DNA of 64,000 nt, taken from contig CAMIIO010000003.1 in NCBI GenBank assembly GCA_946221065.1, positions 124,001 through 188,000 on the forward strand. The letters are read 5' to 3'. How positions within the stretch are numbered: the first letter of the stretch is position 1; each line of letters starts with the position of its first letter. Positions 16,099 through 24,885 of this stretch are shown here, in pieces. The translations under genes were made by a program, and so were the position numbers. This DNA comes from an uncultured Rothia sp. GTDB taxonomy: Bacteria > Actinomycetota > Actinomycetes > Actinomycetales > Micrococcaceae. The notes beneath the pieces are model-generated. The model searched no databases. It was not told the origin of the DNA and saw only the letters and a list, made by a program, of their open reading frames with translations.

Positions 16099-16301
16099 TC
16101 GCTGATACTCGGTGCAAGGAAATGCATGGACTGTGAGATTGAGTAGATTTGGTAGAGAATGTGCCCTCGGAGCTTAGCCTATAAACATTACGTTTTATTT
16201 CACTCTTGAAAATCATGGGAAAATCGATGATGACTAGGTAAAACTTTGACCCTGTGGATAACTTTCAGCAAAAAATTGCTCGCTACTGTACTACTGAGAA
16301 T

Positions 16302-17927
16302 ATGACAAAGATCCACAACACACCAGAACACGATTCCCCTATGGACAACACCCCGCAACCCACTTACCAGAGTTCCACCACCACGCTTCAGTTCTCTATC
16401 TCCGCTAGCTCAGAAAAAACTCACTGGATTGCTAAATATCATCCCGAAACCGAAAATAATGTTCTTGGACTAGATCCTGGAGAATACAGCCTCATAGAGA
16501 TTGTTGACGCCCAAAACCACCCCGGTCAACTTCGCCCGGCAGAACGTCTCTGTTCCTTACCCGAACATCCCCATGTGCTGACAGTACTGGCTTTAGCCAC
16601 AGCGAACCAACGGGAGCAAATCTGGTACGAGCCCGCTCACGCTGGAACATTAGAAGCCGTACTCGATCAACGCGGCCAACTCACTGGGGGAGAAACTGCC
16701 CTGATGATTGAGCAAATTAGCACTGCTTTACGTTGGTTACATGAACAACAAATGGCCTACGAACATCTCAGCCCGGAACATATTGTCTTCACCCTTGAAG
16801 GTACGGTAAAACTGACGGCGCCGGATAAAGACCTTCGCGGAAGCCAACAAGCGCTTGCCGAGGCTGCATACCACCATGATATTTCCCGCCTAGCAACTAT
16901 TATCTGGCGATGCCTCACCGGAGAAGAGCCGAGCGAGTACTCTATCCGCACACCGCTTAAACTTCATCTTCCTCAGACTAACCCGGAGCTTGGGAAGGTA
17001 CTTGAAACAGCAATCGACCGTAAAAAACCTTTGCCAGAATTGGCGGAAATCAGTTCACTTCTCAGCCATGATTTTTCACCGGTTGCCATGGACCTCTTTG
17101 CGAGTGCTCATCCAGCGATTCGACCTCTCCTGCCGGCTCGTATTCTACAAAAAGATGAAGAAACCAAAACCTCTTACCGAAAAAAATCTGACCTCCCAAA
17201 AAACGGGAATAGAGCTCAAACACGTTCCCTTTTTACACCACGAAACGCGGAAAAGTCCCCGAAGAAAAAGGGACCGCAAGTGCTTCCTCTCTCATCTACT
17301 CCAGCTACTCACCGGAGAGGTGAAATTCTCCGAAAAGTTCTCATTGGCGGAGGTATCTTGGCGATTATAGCGATAGGCGCATACGCAATTCCACAGCTTC
17401 TTCCCTCTCCCAATCATTCCGAGAGCCCTAAAGAAGCAACTGCAATTGTGCAGACTTCACCTTCGATCACACCAAATGCTCCTGAGCCTAGTTCATCCAC
17501 TACGGCTACTCAGGAAGCTATAGGAGAAGAATCTAGTGAGAGTACTATTCACCACTTAGTGAACCTACGGAATGCTGTACTTGCTACTGGGCAACCCCAA
17601 CGCATTTCAGAGTATGCAGTCGAAGGGTCCTTACTAGCTGCAGCAGATGAAAAGCTCATCCAACAAGATCACAATGGCTCTCTTGCTCAGCGAGCCCTAC
17701 ACGTCGTAGAGACTGAAGAGCTGCATCGTGATGAACGTACCGCCGTCATACGGGCAACGGTTGCACTTCCAACGGCCTCGGGCGAAGCTATACCGACCAC
17801 GAACATCCCCGGCGTTCAACATACCGAGCAAGGGCTGGTTCAGACCGTAGATTTTACCCTTGTGCAGGATTCCGATAATAAATGGTACTTGGAGCAGGCG
17901 GAGCCGGTTACCTCCGGCACAAACTAG
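16302..17927 (+). CDS. Membrane-anchored Ser/Thr kinase-like protein, probable pseudokinase
   Basis: The protein (541 aa from ATG 16302) has a kinase-like fold, then a basic linker, one transmembrane helix (encoded near 17338-17406) and an extracytoplasmic domain of about 180 residues. The catalytic loop reads YEHLSPEHIVF where active kinases have H-R-D-x-K-P-x-N, so the catalytic Asp, Lys and Asn are all replaced. No glycine-rich loop or DFG is seen; APDKDL occupies the DFG place. The later helix is present (DISRLATIIWRCLTGEEP). It is therefore probably a scaffold or sensor rather than an active kinase. Start is uncertain: GTG 16254 overlaps a DnaA-box-like 9-mer, and ATG 16341 is also possible. 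It lies divergent from lipB. Confidence 0.75.
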   Translation: MTKIHNTPEHDSPMDNTPQPTYQSSTTTLQFSISASSEKTHWIAKYHPETENNVLGLDPGEYSLIEIVDAQNHPGQLRPAERLCSLPEHPHVLTVLALATANQREQIWYEPAHAGTLEAVLDQRGQLTGGETALMIEQISTALRWLHEQQMAYEHLSPEHIVFTLEGTVKLTAPDKDLRGSQQALAEAAYHHDISRLATIIWRCLTGEEPSEYSIRTPLKLHLPQTNPELGKVLETAIDRKKPLPELAEISSLLSHDFSPVAMDLFASAHPAIRPLLPARILQKDEETKTSYRKKSDLPKNGNRAQTRSLFTPRNAEKSPKKKGPQVLPLSSTPATHRRGEILRKVLIGGGILAIIAIGAYAIPQLLPSPNHSESPKEATAIVQTSPSITPNAPEPSSSTTATQEAIGEESSESTIHHLVNLRNAVLATGQPQRISEYAVEGSLLAAADEKLIQQDHNGSLAQRALHVVETEELHRDERTAVIRATVALPTASGEAIPTTNIPGVQHTEQGLVQTVDFTLVQDSDNKWYLEQAEPVTSGTN

Positions 17928-17950
17928 CATGGTAAACCTTCCCCAACACA

Positions 17951-17990
17951 AAAGTACCGGAGAAATAGAGGACTATTTCTCCGGTACTTT
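17951..17990. terminator. Bidirectional terminator
   Basis: A perfect 18-bp stem (17951-17968 and 17973-17990) with a 4-nt loop, AAA at the left end and TTT at the right, lies between the convergent pseudokinase gene and the small membrane protein gene. Confidence 0.85.
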
Positions 17991-18004
17991 ACGTTCAACA
18001 GAAC

Positions 18005-18394
18005 TTACATAGGCATCCAGATAGTGGCAATGGCAATATTAATCAATCCCAGTCCACCAACGGTGTGGGCAAGCGCCACATTACGGGCGGCGTCGATATT
18101 GCCAGAGGCACGGGCTTCCTTGTATTTACGCTGACCAAAGAAAGCTGCAATGGCAACAATAATACCCAATACCATCTTGATACCTACCTGCATGTGGAAC
18201 ATGGTATTGGAAGAATCTCCCATGGTAGACATCTGGATAAAGTACAATGCAAAACCGGTAATGAGCTGAAGGCAAGCAGCATGAAATTGTCCGGGAACAA
18301 CGTTTCCCTTTTTGAAATTAGCAATCCAGATACCAACCACCATAGCGGCACCAAGAACGTGCAAGAACACAAGAATGTTTGTTGCGATAGTCAT
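18005..18394 (-). CDS. Small four-helix membrane protein
   Basis: This 129-aa integral membrane protein has four predicted transmembrane helices (about residues 5-25, 42-55, 68-86 and 106-126). A HVLGAAMVVGIW motif in helix 1 carries a conserved-looking His, and HTVGGLGLINIAIA is in helix 4. It resembles short actinobacterial membrane proteins of unknown function. Membrane His residues make haem or copper binding possible, but nothing shows this. The ATG has no Shine-Dalgarno, with TAGACT 6 nt upstream. Two stacked hairpins separate it from sucB, so it is its own unit. Confidence 0.75.
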   Translation of the reverse strand: MTIATNILVFLHVLGAAMVVGIWIANFKKGNVVPGQFHAACLQLITGFALYFIQMSTMGDSSNTMFHMQVGIKMVLGIIVAIAAFFGQRKYKEARASGNIDAARNVALAHTVGGLGLINIAIATIWMPM

Positions 18395-18400
18395 AGGTTC

Positions 18401-18406
18401 AGTCTA
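18401..18406 (-). promoter_or_regulatory. Putative -10 element of small membrane protein gene (leaderless)
   Basis: TAGACT on the minus strand ends 6 nt before the ATG at 18394; no ribosome binding site is present. Confidence 0.45.
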
Positions 18407-18415
18407 CGGAAGAAA

Positions 18416-18452
18416 ACATCATCTTGCTGACAGATTGCCAGCAAGATGATGT
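18416..18452 (-). terminator. Second terminator after sucB
   Basis: A perfect 14-bp stem (18416-18429 and 18439-18452) is followed on the minus strand by TTTCTTCC. It stands behind a first terminator at 18483-18516 and just upstream of the next gene. Confidence 0.7.
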
Positions 18453-18482
18453 ATATCTCACCACGGTAAGAAGATAAAAATA

Positions 18483-18516
18483 GGGTGGGTGCTCTCTCAA
18501 CGGAGAACACCCACCC
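18483..18516 (-). terminator. Terminator after sucB
   Basis: A 14-bp GC-rich stem (arms 18483-18496 and 18503-18516, one mismatch) is followed on the minus strand by TATTTTTATC, 45 nt past the sucB stop codon. Confidence 0.85.
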
Positions 18517-18560
18517 TGCCGCTAGGCTGTATCGAGTACTATCACACTCGATATGCGTCC

Positions 18561-20258
18561 TTACAGACCAACCTCAGCTGCGAACTCTGCACCTTCCAGG
18601 CGCTGCTGCAAGAAGTGCAAGAAGCGGCCTGCATCGGCACCGTCAATGACGCGGTGATCGTAAGTGAGGGAGAGGTATGCCATGCTACGGATAGCAATGA
18701 CGTCGTTACCCTCGGCATCCTGAATCACAGCAGGACGCTTGACGGTTGCACCAATACCGAGGATTGCGGTGTTGGGCTGGTTAATAATCGGGGTGAAGAA
18801 TACACCGCCGGTCTGACCAATGCTGGAAATGGTGAAAGTGGAACCGGAGAGCTCTTCGGGACCAATCTGACCGGTACGCGCACGACCTGCAATGTCGCCA
18901 ATCTTCTTAGCAAGACCGGCAATGTTCAAATCGCCTGCACCCTGAACAACGGGAACCAACAGACCCTTAGGAGTATCTACAGCAATACCGATATTCTCGG
19001 AATCGTGGTAGGTGATTTCCTTGAGGTCTTCAGACATAGAAGCGTTGAACTGCGGGAACTGCTGCAGTGCTTCGGTAACAGCCTTGGTGAAGAAGGGCAA
19101 GAAAGTGAGCTTTGCACCCTCACGAGCCTGGAAGCCGTCCTTAGCCTTGTTGCGGAGCTGAACCAAACGAGTGATGTCAATCTCGGTTACCTGAGTGAGC
19201 TGTGCAGAGGTCTGCAGAGACTCAACCATGCGCTTAGCAATGGTCTGGCGGATGCGAGGAGCCTTCTCAGTGGTTCCGCGCTTGGAAGAAGCCTCAGCCT
19301 TGGGAGCTGATGCAGCGGGAGCTGCCTTCTTCTCGGCAGGTACTGCTCCGGAAACGCCCTCAGCGGGGGTTGCATCGCTGGCAGAAGAAGCGCCCGAAGA
19401 CTTCTTAGCCTTCGCCGCTTCCTGAACATCCTGCTTGCGGATGCGGCCACCAACGCCGGTACCCTTGATGGTGGAGAGGTCAATGCCCTCTTCCTTGGCA
19501 AGCTTGCGTACCAACGGAGTGACGTAAACTTCACCGGAGTTCTCAGAAGTGGAAGAATCAGCAGAGGACTCAACCTTAGGCTGTTCCTTCTTAGCTTCCT
19601 TCTTCTCTTCAGCGGCGGGAGCGGCAGGAGCCTCTTCCTTCTTTTCCTCTGCAGGAGCAGAAGAAGCTGCGGAACCGTCGCCGATGATAGCCAGAACCTG
19701 GCCGACTTCAGCTTCCTCGTCTTCTTCAACACGAATTTCGAGGAGAGTACCTGCTACGGGTGAGGGAACCTCGGTGTCTACCTTGTCGGTGGAAACCTCT
19801 ACCAGCGGGTCATCAACAGATACGGTATCGCCAACTTCAACGAGCCAGCGAGTAATGGTACCTTCGGTTACGGACTCGCCCAAAGCGGGCAGAGTTACTT
19901 CGGTGCCTTCAGCTGAACCGGAGGAAGCAGGTTTGGACTCTTCCTTCTTTTCTTCTTCAGCGGGAGCTTCTTCTTCAGCTTCTGCTGCGGAGTCAGAGGA
20001 GTCATCGCTTGAAGCGCCGGAACCGTCGCCGATGACGACGAGAGCGCCACCAACCTCTACATCTTCGTCTTCTTCAACGAGAATTTTCTCGATGGTTCCT
20101 GCTACGGGTGAGGGAACCTCGGTGTCTACCTTGTCGGTGGAAACCTCTACCAGCGGGTCATCAACAGATACGGTATCGCCAACTTCAACGAGCCAGCGAG
20201 TAATGGTGCCTTCGGTTACGGACTCGCCCAAAGCGGGCAGTTCTACTGTGTGGGACAT
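18561..20258 (-). CDS. sucB: 2-oxoglutarate dehydrogenase E2 (dihydrolipoamide succinyltransferase)
   Basis: The E2 core of a 2-oxoacid dehydrogenase complex carries acyl groups on lipoyl-lysine. Order: lipoyl domain 1 (residues 1-77, lipoyl Lys in EVSTDKVDTEVPS), acidic Glu/Ser linker, lipoyl domain 2 (about 120-197, same motif), Ala/Glu/Lys linker, E1/E3-binding domain (about 247-283, VTPLVRKLAKEEGIDLS) and the catalytic domain (about 330-560) with HRVIDGADAG. The 565-aa length fits the actinobacterial SucB-type family. In actinobacteria such an E2 may serve both pyruvate and 2-oxoglutarate dehydrogenases, so the substrate is not settled. lpd lies 88 nt upstream. Confidence 0.92.
   Translation of the reverse strand: MSHTVELPALGESVTEGTITRWLVEVGDTVSVDDPLVEVSTDKVDTEVPSPVAGTIEKILVEEDEDVEVGGALVVIGDGSGASSDDSSDSAAEAEEEAPAEEEKKEESKPASSGSAEGTEVTLPALGESVTEGTITRWLVEVGDTVSVDDPLVEVSTDKVDTEVPSPVAGTLLEIRVEEDEEAEVGQVLAIIGDGSAASSAPAEEKKEEAPAAPAAEEKKEAKKEQPKVESSADSSTSENSGEVYVTPLVRKLAKEEGIDLSTIKGTGVGGRIRKQDVQEAAKAKKSSGASSASDATPAEGVSGAVPAEKKAAPAASAPKAEASSKRGTTEKAPRIRQTIAKRMVESLQTSAQLTQVTEIDITRLVQLRNKAKDGFQAREGAKLTFLPFFTKAVTEALQQFPQFNASMSEDLKEITYHDSENIGIAVDTPKGLLVPVVQGAGDLNIAGLAKKIGDIAGRARTGQIGPEELSGSTFTISSIGQTGGVFFTPIINQPNTAILGIGATVKRPAVIQDAEGNDVIAIRSMAYLSLTYDHRVIDGADAGRFLHFLQQRLEGAEFAAEVGL
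19750..20240 (-). repeat. Near-identical 143-bp lipoyl-domain repeats in sucB
   Basis: The 143-bp segments 19750-19892 and 20098-20240 differ by one base (A/G, synonymous position). They encode the first half of the two lipoyl domains, including the lipoylated Lys. The intervening sequence is far less alike, so the repeats look recently homogenised. Confidence 0.9.
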
Positions 20259-20345
20259 TATGATCCAGTCTCTCTGTAGATTCTAATTTGACGTGTGGGA
20301 GAGGCAACGACGCCGGGGCGGCGGTCGCTACCTCCTAAACTTGTT

Positions 20346-21719
20346 TTAGCCGTGCAGCGGTGCGCCGGCAAGTGCCATAGCAGCTTCGCCTAGGGACTCG
20401 TTCTGGGTGGGATGTGCGTGGATGAACTGAGCAACATCCTCGGGGAATGCTTCCCAGACAACCCACATCTGAGCCTCACCAATCTGCTCGCCCATGCGCT
20501 TACCGATAGCGTGAACGCCAATGATGGGGCCGTCCTTCTCACGAACAACCTTCACCAGACCACCGGTGCCAAGAATGGCGGACTTGCCGTTACCTGCGAG
20601 GTTGTATTCAGCAACCTCAACATTTTCCTTGCCGAACTTCTCTTCAGCCTTGGGCTGGGTGTAGCCTACGGAAGCGATTTCGGGGTTGCAGAAGGTAACC
20701 TTGGGGATGTTGACGTCTTCAACAATCTGCGGGTTCAAGCCGGCAATTTCTTCGGCAACGAAGCGGCCCTGCTGGTAACCGCGGTGTGCCAGCTGAACGC
20801 CGGGAACAATATCGCCGATAGCGTAGATGTTGCCAACACCGGTGTGCAGACGCTCGTTGGGAATTACAAAGCCGCGATCCATAGAGATGCCCTGTTCTTC
20901 AAAGCCAAAGCCTTCGGTGTTGGGGCCGCGTCCGACTGCTACGAGGCAGATTTCAGCTTCGAATTCCTTGCCGTCCTGAAGGGTTACCTTCACGCCGTTG
21001 GAATCCTGTTCAACCTTTTCGAAGAGAGTTCCGGTGTTGAACTTAATCTTGCGTTTCTTGAACTCGCGCTCCAGCACCTTGATAATGGAGGGATCTTCAT
21101 TGGGAACGAGGTGAGGCAGACCTTCAATAATGGTGACATCTACACCCATGGAGTTCCACATAGAGGCAAATTCGGAGCCAATCACGCCGCCACCGAGCAC
21201 GATTGCGCTCTTGGGGAGGTAATCCATCTGTAGAGCCTCGGTGGAGGTGAGGATGCGATCCTTTACTTCCAGGCCAAAGGTCTTAGAGACAGAGCCGGTT
21301 GCAAGGACAATGTGCTTACCCTTGTACTCGGTGCCGTCAACAGTGATGGTGTCTTTAGCGGTGAGTTTACCTTCACCTTCGATGACGGTGATTTTCTTCA
21401 TCTTGAGCAGACCGGTAAGTCCCTTGAACTTACCTGCAACAATACCGTCTTTGTAATCACGAACCTTGCCCATATCGATGGACTCGAAATTCACGTTTAC
21501 GCCGAACTTCTCAGATTCCTGTGATTCTTCCGCTACCTCTGCTGCGTGCAGGTAAGCCTTGGTGGGAATACAGCCGGTGTGCAGGCAGGTGCCGCCAAGC
21601 TTTGCCTTTTCAATCAAGCCAACGGTAAAACCGAGCTGAATGGCGCGAAGCGCTGCTGAGTAGCCCGCGCTGCCACCGCCGAGAATTAGGATGTCGAATT
21701 CTTTTGCCGTATCAGGCAC
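20346..21719 (-). CDS. lpdA: Dihydrolipoyl dehydrogenase (E3)
   Basis: This FAD enzyme reoxidises dihydrolipoyl groups of E2 with NAD+. The FAD-binding DILILGGGSAGYSAALRA is at the N-terminus and the redox disulfide GGTCLHTGCIPTK at about residues 39-51. A second GxGxxG (VLGGGVIGSEFASMW) binds NAD, and HAHPTQNES supplies the C-terminal His-Glu pair. The GTG at 21719 (457 aa) has GAGGGAG 7 nt upstream and begins right before the Rossmann motif, so I prefer it to the longer frame from 21812. It precedes sucB by 88 nt and is probably cotranscribed. Confidence 0.95.
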   Translation of the reverse strand: MPDTAKEFDILILGGGSAGYSAALRAIQLGFTVGLIEKAKLGGTCLHTGCIPTKAYLHAAEVAEESQESEKFGVNVNFESIDMGKVRDYKDGIVAGKFKGLTGLLKMKKITVIEGEGKLTAKDTITVDGTEYKGKHIVLATGSVSKTFGLEVKDRILTSTEALQMDYLPKSAIVLGGGVIGSEFASMWNSMGVDVTIIEGLPHLVPNEDPSIIKVLEREFKKRKIKFNTGTLFEKVEQDSNGVKVTLQDGKEFEAEICLVAVGRGPNTEGFGFEEQGISMDRGFVIPNERLHTGVGNIYAIGDIVPGVQLAHRGYQQGRFVAEEIAGLNPQIVEDVNIPKVTFCNPEIASVGYTQPKAEEKFGKENVEVAEYNLAGNGKSAILGTGGLVKVVREKDGPIIGVHAIGKRMGEQIGEAQMWVVWEAFPEDVAQFIHAHPTQNESLGEAAMALAGAPLHG

Positions 21720-21985
21720 TATGACGCTCCCTCGCGTAGGTCTGGGGAATAGTACCCCATTGCTTTGGTTGGTGTTTCCCCGTTTGGGTGAACGAGAAAC
21801 CTTATTGCCCAAAGACTCTTGAGCTGAAAAGCTTCGTCACCTGCAAACTGAGAACTCTTAACTAACGGTACATCACTAGCCTGGTTCCTGCAGGGCGTAT
21901 GTTGGTTTTTTTACGGAGGTTTCACCAAGAACACATTTTGTCGGTAATGGCTATACGAACTCTAGGAGATCTTTGGCATGATGAA

Positions 21986-22012
21986 GGCCGGTATCCCTGC
22001 TGAATACCGGCC
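21986..22012 (-). terminator. Weak terminator after pepA
   Basis: A 9-bp GC-rich stem (21986-21994 and 22004-22012) lies 43 nt past the pepA stop codon. No good U-run follows on the minus strand. It is the only structure I see in the 335-bp gap 21720-22054 apart from the lpdA ribosome site. Confidence 0.5.
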
Positions 22013-22054
22013 CTGCCTTGCTGTATGCACTCCGTCAACGACGTTTTTCGTGGG

Positions 22055-23572
22055 CTAAATCATAGATTCGATAAATTTAACAATTGTGGTTAAGGAAACA
22101 CCGGTGGCTTCCTTTGGTGTGTATCCAAATGCCGAGGACTCGTTAAAAGAGGGTCCTGCAATGTCCAAGTGCGCCCACGGAATTTTTACGCCGTTATTCT
22201 CTCCCACAAATTCTTCTAGGAACAATCCGGCAATGAGCATTCCACCCCAGCGAGCATTTCCAATGTTTTTAAGGTCAGCCACAGGAGACTTCAGCTGTTC
22301 ACGTAGATGCTCTGGAAGCGGCATCGCCCAAAAATCTTCACCTGCGGCAGCTGCGGCGTTCACAATGGCGGTACGAGTTTTCTCATCCCCCATCACACCT
22401 GCGGTGCGTGTGCCAAGTGCAACCATTTGTGCTCCGGTGAGGGTTGCCACATCCAAGATGACGTCAGGGTTGGCTTCAGAGGCCAGAGCCAGGCCGTCTG
22501 CCATGACTAGGCGACCCTCGGCGTCGGTGTTGAGCACCTCAACGGTGGTTCCGTTACGCATGGTGAGTACGTCCTCAGGGCGAATAGCGCCGCCGCCAGG
22601 CATATTCTCTGCAATACAAAGGTATGCCGTAACTTCAGCTTGTAATTCAAGCTCGGCAACTGCGGCCACAGCATTTAGCACCGTTGCCGCACCTGCCATA
22701 TCAGATTTCATGATAGTCATGGAGTCAGCTGGCTTGAGGGAAATGCCGCCGGTATCAAAGGTAATACCTTTACCCACAAGTGCAATGGAAGTCTTTGCTT
22801 TTTTAGGAGAGTACTTGACCTCCACCAAGCGAGGTCCGCGCGATGAGCCCTGACCTACTCCTAAAATACCGCCGAACCCGCCCTTTTCAAGCTGCTTTTC
22901 ATCGTAAATCTTGACGGAAACCTTGGAAAGATTTGCTACACGTTTCTTAGCGCGTTGTGCAAAAGTTTCTGGGTAGAGATGGCTCGGGGGAGTGTTGACA
23001 AGACGACGAATTGAATCAACGGCTTCCCCAAGAATCAATGCACGAGAAAGTACAGGAGCTGCTTGCTCTGAATCAACGTCGCTGAGGATAACAACATTTT
23101 CTACAGCCTTCTTAATGGACTCCAGCTTTTTAGTACGAAGCTGGGGATCTACGAATGCTCCCAAGGCTGCGCCTTCTGCAATGGCGGCCACCGCCTCCAC
23201 AGAAGATGCCGGAAGAGCAAGAGCTACCGACTCGGTGCCGGCTAGCTGTCGAATAGCTGAGCCTGCGCCGTAGCGTAGTGCGTTCAGAGCCTTTGCTTCA
23301 GAGTCTTGACGAGTGCCCAAGCCGATGAGAGCCACCACATCTGCGCTAACGTCGTCAAAACCTGGTAGGCGCACCAGCTGATCTGCGGATCCGGTAACGT
23401 TTAAGTCCTCAAGAATCGAGCTAAGTCCTTCGGCAGTTTTCTCTTTTAGAGGATGTGGCGCAAGCTCAGGGCCGTTTTTAGTGGAATATACGCCGAGAAC
23501 CAGCACCTGCGTATCTAGTTCTTCAAGTTCTGCCGGTGATACCGAAAACATGAGATCTGCGGATTCAGTCAT
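22055..23572 (-). CDS. pepA: Leucyl aminopeptidase (M17 family)
   Basis: This cytosolic metallopeptidase removes N-terminal residues from peptides. The M17 signature NTDAEGRLVMADGL is present, with its Asp and Glu metal ligands. VGKGITFDTGGISLKP holds the catalytic Lys and another Asp, and KSDMAGAATVLNA another metal site. The 505-aa length is normal, with a variable N-terminal domain to about residue 170. AAGGAG lies 6 nt before ATG 23572. It leads the lpdA-sucB direction, though 335 bp and a hairpin separate it from lpdA. Confidence 0.95.
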   Translation of the reverse strand: MTESADLMFSVSPAELEELDTQVLVLGVYSTKNGPELAPHPLKEKTAEGLSSILEDLNVTGSADQLVRLPGFDDVSADVVALIGLGTRQDSEAKALNALRYGAGSAIRQLAGTESVALALPASSVEAVAAIAEGAALGAFVDPQLRTKKLESIKKAVENVVILSDVDSEQAAPVLSRALILGEAVDSIRRLVNTPPSHLYPETFAQRAKKRVANLSKVSVKIYDEKQLEKGGFGGILGVGQGSSRGPRLVEVKYSPKKAKTSIALVGKGITFDTGGISLKPADSMTIMKSDMAGAATVLNAVAAVAELELQAEVTAYLCIAENMPGGGAIRPEDVLTMRNGTTVEVLNTDAEGRLVMADGLALASEANPDVILDVATLTGAQMVALGTRTAGVMGDEKTRTAIVNAAAAAGEDFWAMPLPEHLREQLKSPVADLKNIGNARWGGMLIAGLFLEEFVGENNGVKIPWAHLDIAGPSFNESSAFGYTPKEATGVSLTTIVKFIESMI

Positions 23573-23762
23573 TGTTTCTCCTTCTCATAGATGAAAATAC
23601 CTGGGGAATACGAGCGATATCTGTGGCGTTGAGCTGTGTAGAAATCATGGTAACCAGGCATCTGAAACTTAACCTTAGTAGGTTTTACAGCACGTTGCGC
23701 ACCGGCAACGGTGTGAATGTAATAAAGTAGTCTGAATCTGTTAGAGATGAGAGGGGTAGCGC

Positions 23763-24713
23763 ATGTTGAATCCGGAATCGCTATATTTGGTACACGCAGG
23801 CGCCTTGGATAATGAACGCTTGCAGGGGTTGCCTCTCGTTATTTCCCTATCTCATCCGCAAGACGCCGGTGGGACGGCAGGTTTGTTGGCTGAAGTGTTG
23901 TTAAAAGAACTCAAAAATTTTCCGATTGTTGAGTTCGATGTGGACCAACTTCACGATTATCGCGCTCGTAAGCCGCGTATCCGTTTTGTGCAGGATCATT
24001 TTGAGGCTCCTCATTTTCCTCAGCTTAAGTTGTATGCGGTCGAAGATCGTCTGGGAAAGCCTTTCTTGTTGTTGGCTGGGTCGGAGCCGGATTTGCAATG
24101 GCAGCGTTTTGAGAAAGCCTTTATGGGCATCGTTGAGGATCTCAATATCTCTGTAGCCTTAATTATTTCTGGGTTCCCCATGCCCGTGCCTCATACTCGC
24201 CCTTTGCCAGTAGCTGTTCATGGTTCTCGGAAGGATCTTATTAAAGGAATTTCTGGGTGGAAGCCGATTGCTGAAATGAGCGGCTCGATGTCTAGTGTGC
24301 TCGATGTTTCGCTAACAGATGCGGGAATTGGCACTGCTGGCTTTGCTGTTAATGTGCCGCAATATCTTTCCGAAGCCGAACTGCCGCAGGCTTCTTTGTT
24401 GGCAATGGAACATCTTTCTATTGCGGCTAAGCTTTCTTTACCTACGGATCAGCTCTTAGATGCCTCTCGGGTTGCGTTGAAGCAAATCAACGAGCAAGTT
24501 AAAGCTAATCCTGAAATCGAGATAATGATTGGCCGTTTGGAAGAAAATTTTGATGTAAATATTCAAAATATGCAGTCGGAAAGACTTTCCCTGGCAGAGC
24601 GGGAGGCGGGTGAGCTTCCTGACCGAGATCAGCTGGGTGCTGTGATTGAGGAGTATTTGGCGCATCTAGATGAGAAAGATTCTTCTTCGGGTGATAAAGA
24701 GCTAGGGTCCTAA
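23763..24713 (+). CDS. PAC2 family protein
   Basis: A 316-aa protein of the PAC2 (proteasome-assembly-chaperone-like) family, common in actinobacteria. Evidence is the HPQDAGGTAGLLAEVLL opening, VEFDVDQLHDYRARKPRI, and LIISGFPMPVPHTRPLPV, which is the family's PxPHTRP motif. The C-terminal 60 residues are acidic and probably helical. The role in bacteria is unknown, and no proteasome gene is in this window. ATG 23763 has GAGGGG upstream. It is divergent from pepA. Confidence 0.85.
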   Translation: MLNPESLYLVHAGALDNERLQGLPLVISLSHPQDAGGTAGLLAEVLLKELKNFPIVEFDVDQLHDYRARKPRIRFVQDHFEAPHFPQLKLYAVEDRLGKPFLLLAGSEPDLQWQRFEKAFMGIVEDLNISVALIISGFPMPVPHTRPLPVAVHGSRKDLIKGISGWKPIAEMSGSMSSVLDVSLTDAGIGTAGFAVNVPQYLSEAELPQASLLAMEHLSIAAKLSLPTDQLLDASRVALKQINEQVKANPEIEIMIGRLEENFDVNIQNMQSERLSLAEREAGELPDRDQLGAVIEEYLAHLDEKDSSSGDKELGS

Positions 24714-24776
24714 TCTTTGAGGTAGGTTCCTTGAGTGCTGTGGGTTAGAAATATGGGGTGAATAAGCCCAACCGAT

Positions 24777-24838
24777 AATCTGTGGATAACTATTTACCCT
24801 AGTCAGGGCAATATAGGGGGTAAAGTTATCCACAGATT
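24777..24838. promoter_or_regulatory. Inverted repeat containing two DnaA boxes
   Basis: Arms 24777-24791 and 24824-24838 are a perfect 15-bp inverted repeat, each holding the DnaA 9-mer TTATCCACA (24781-24789 reverse, 24826-24834 forward). The pairing continues inward as TTTACCC/GGGTAAA with a 2-nt bulge. It lies between the PAC2 gene and the DUF4192 gene, 48 bp before the latter's ATG. It could be a DnaA-binding regulatory locus; without a U-run it is a poor terminator. Confidence 0.6.
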
Positions 24839-24885
24839 CTACTAAAAGCTATCAAACGCTATCAAATTACAGCAATGATGGATTC

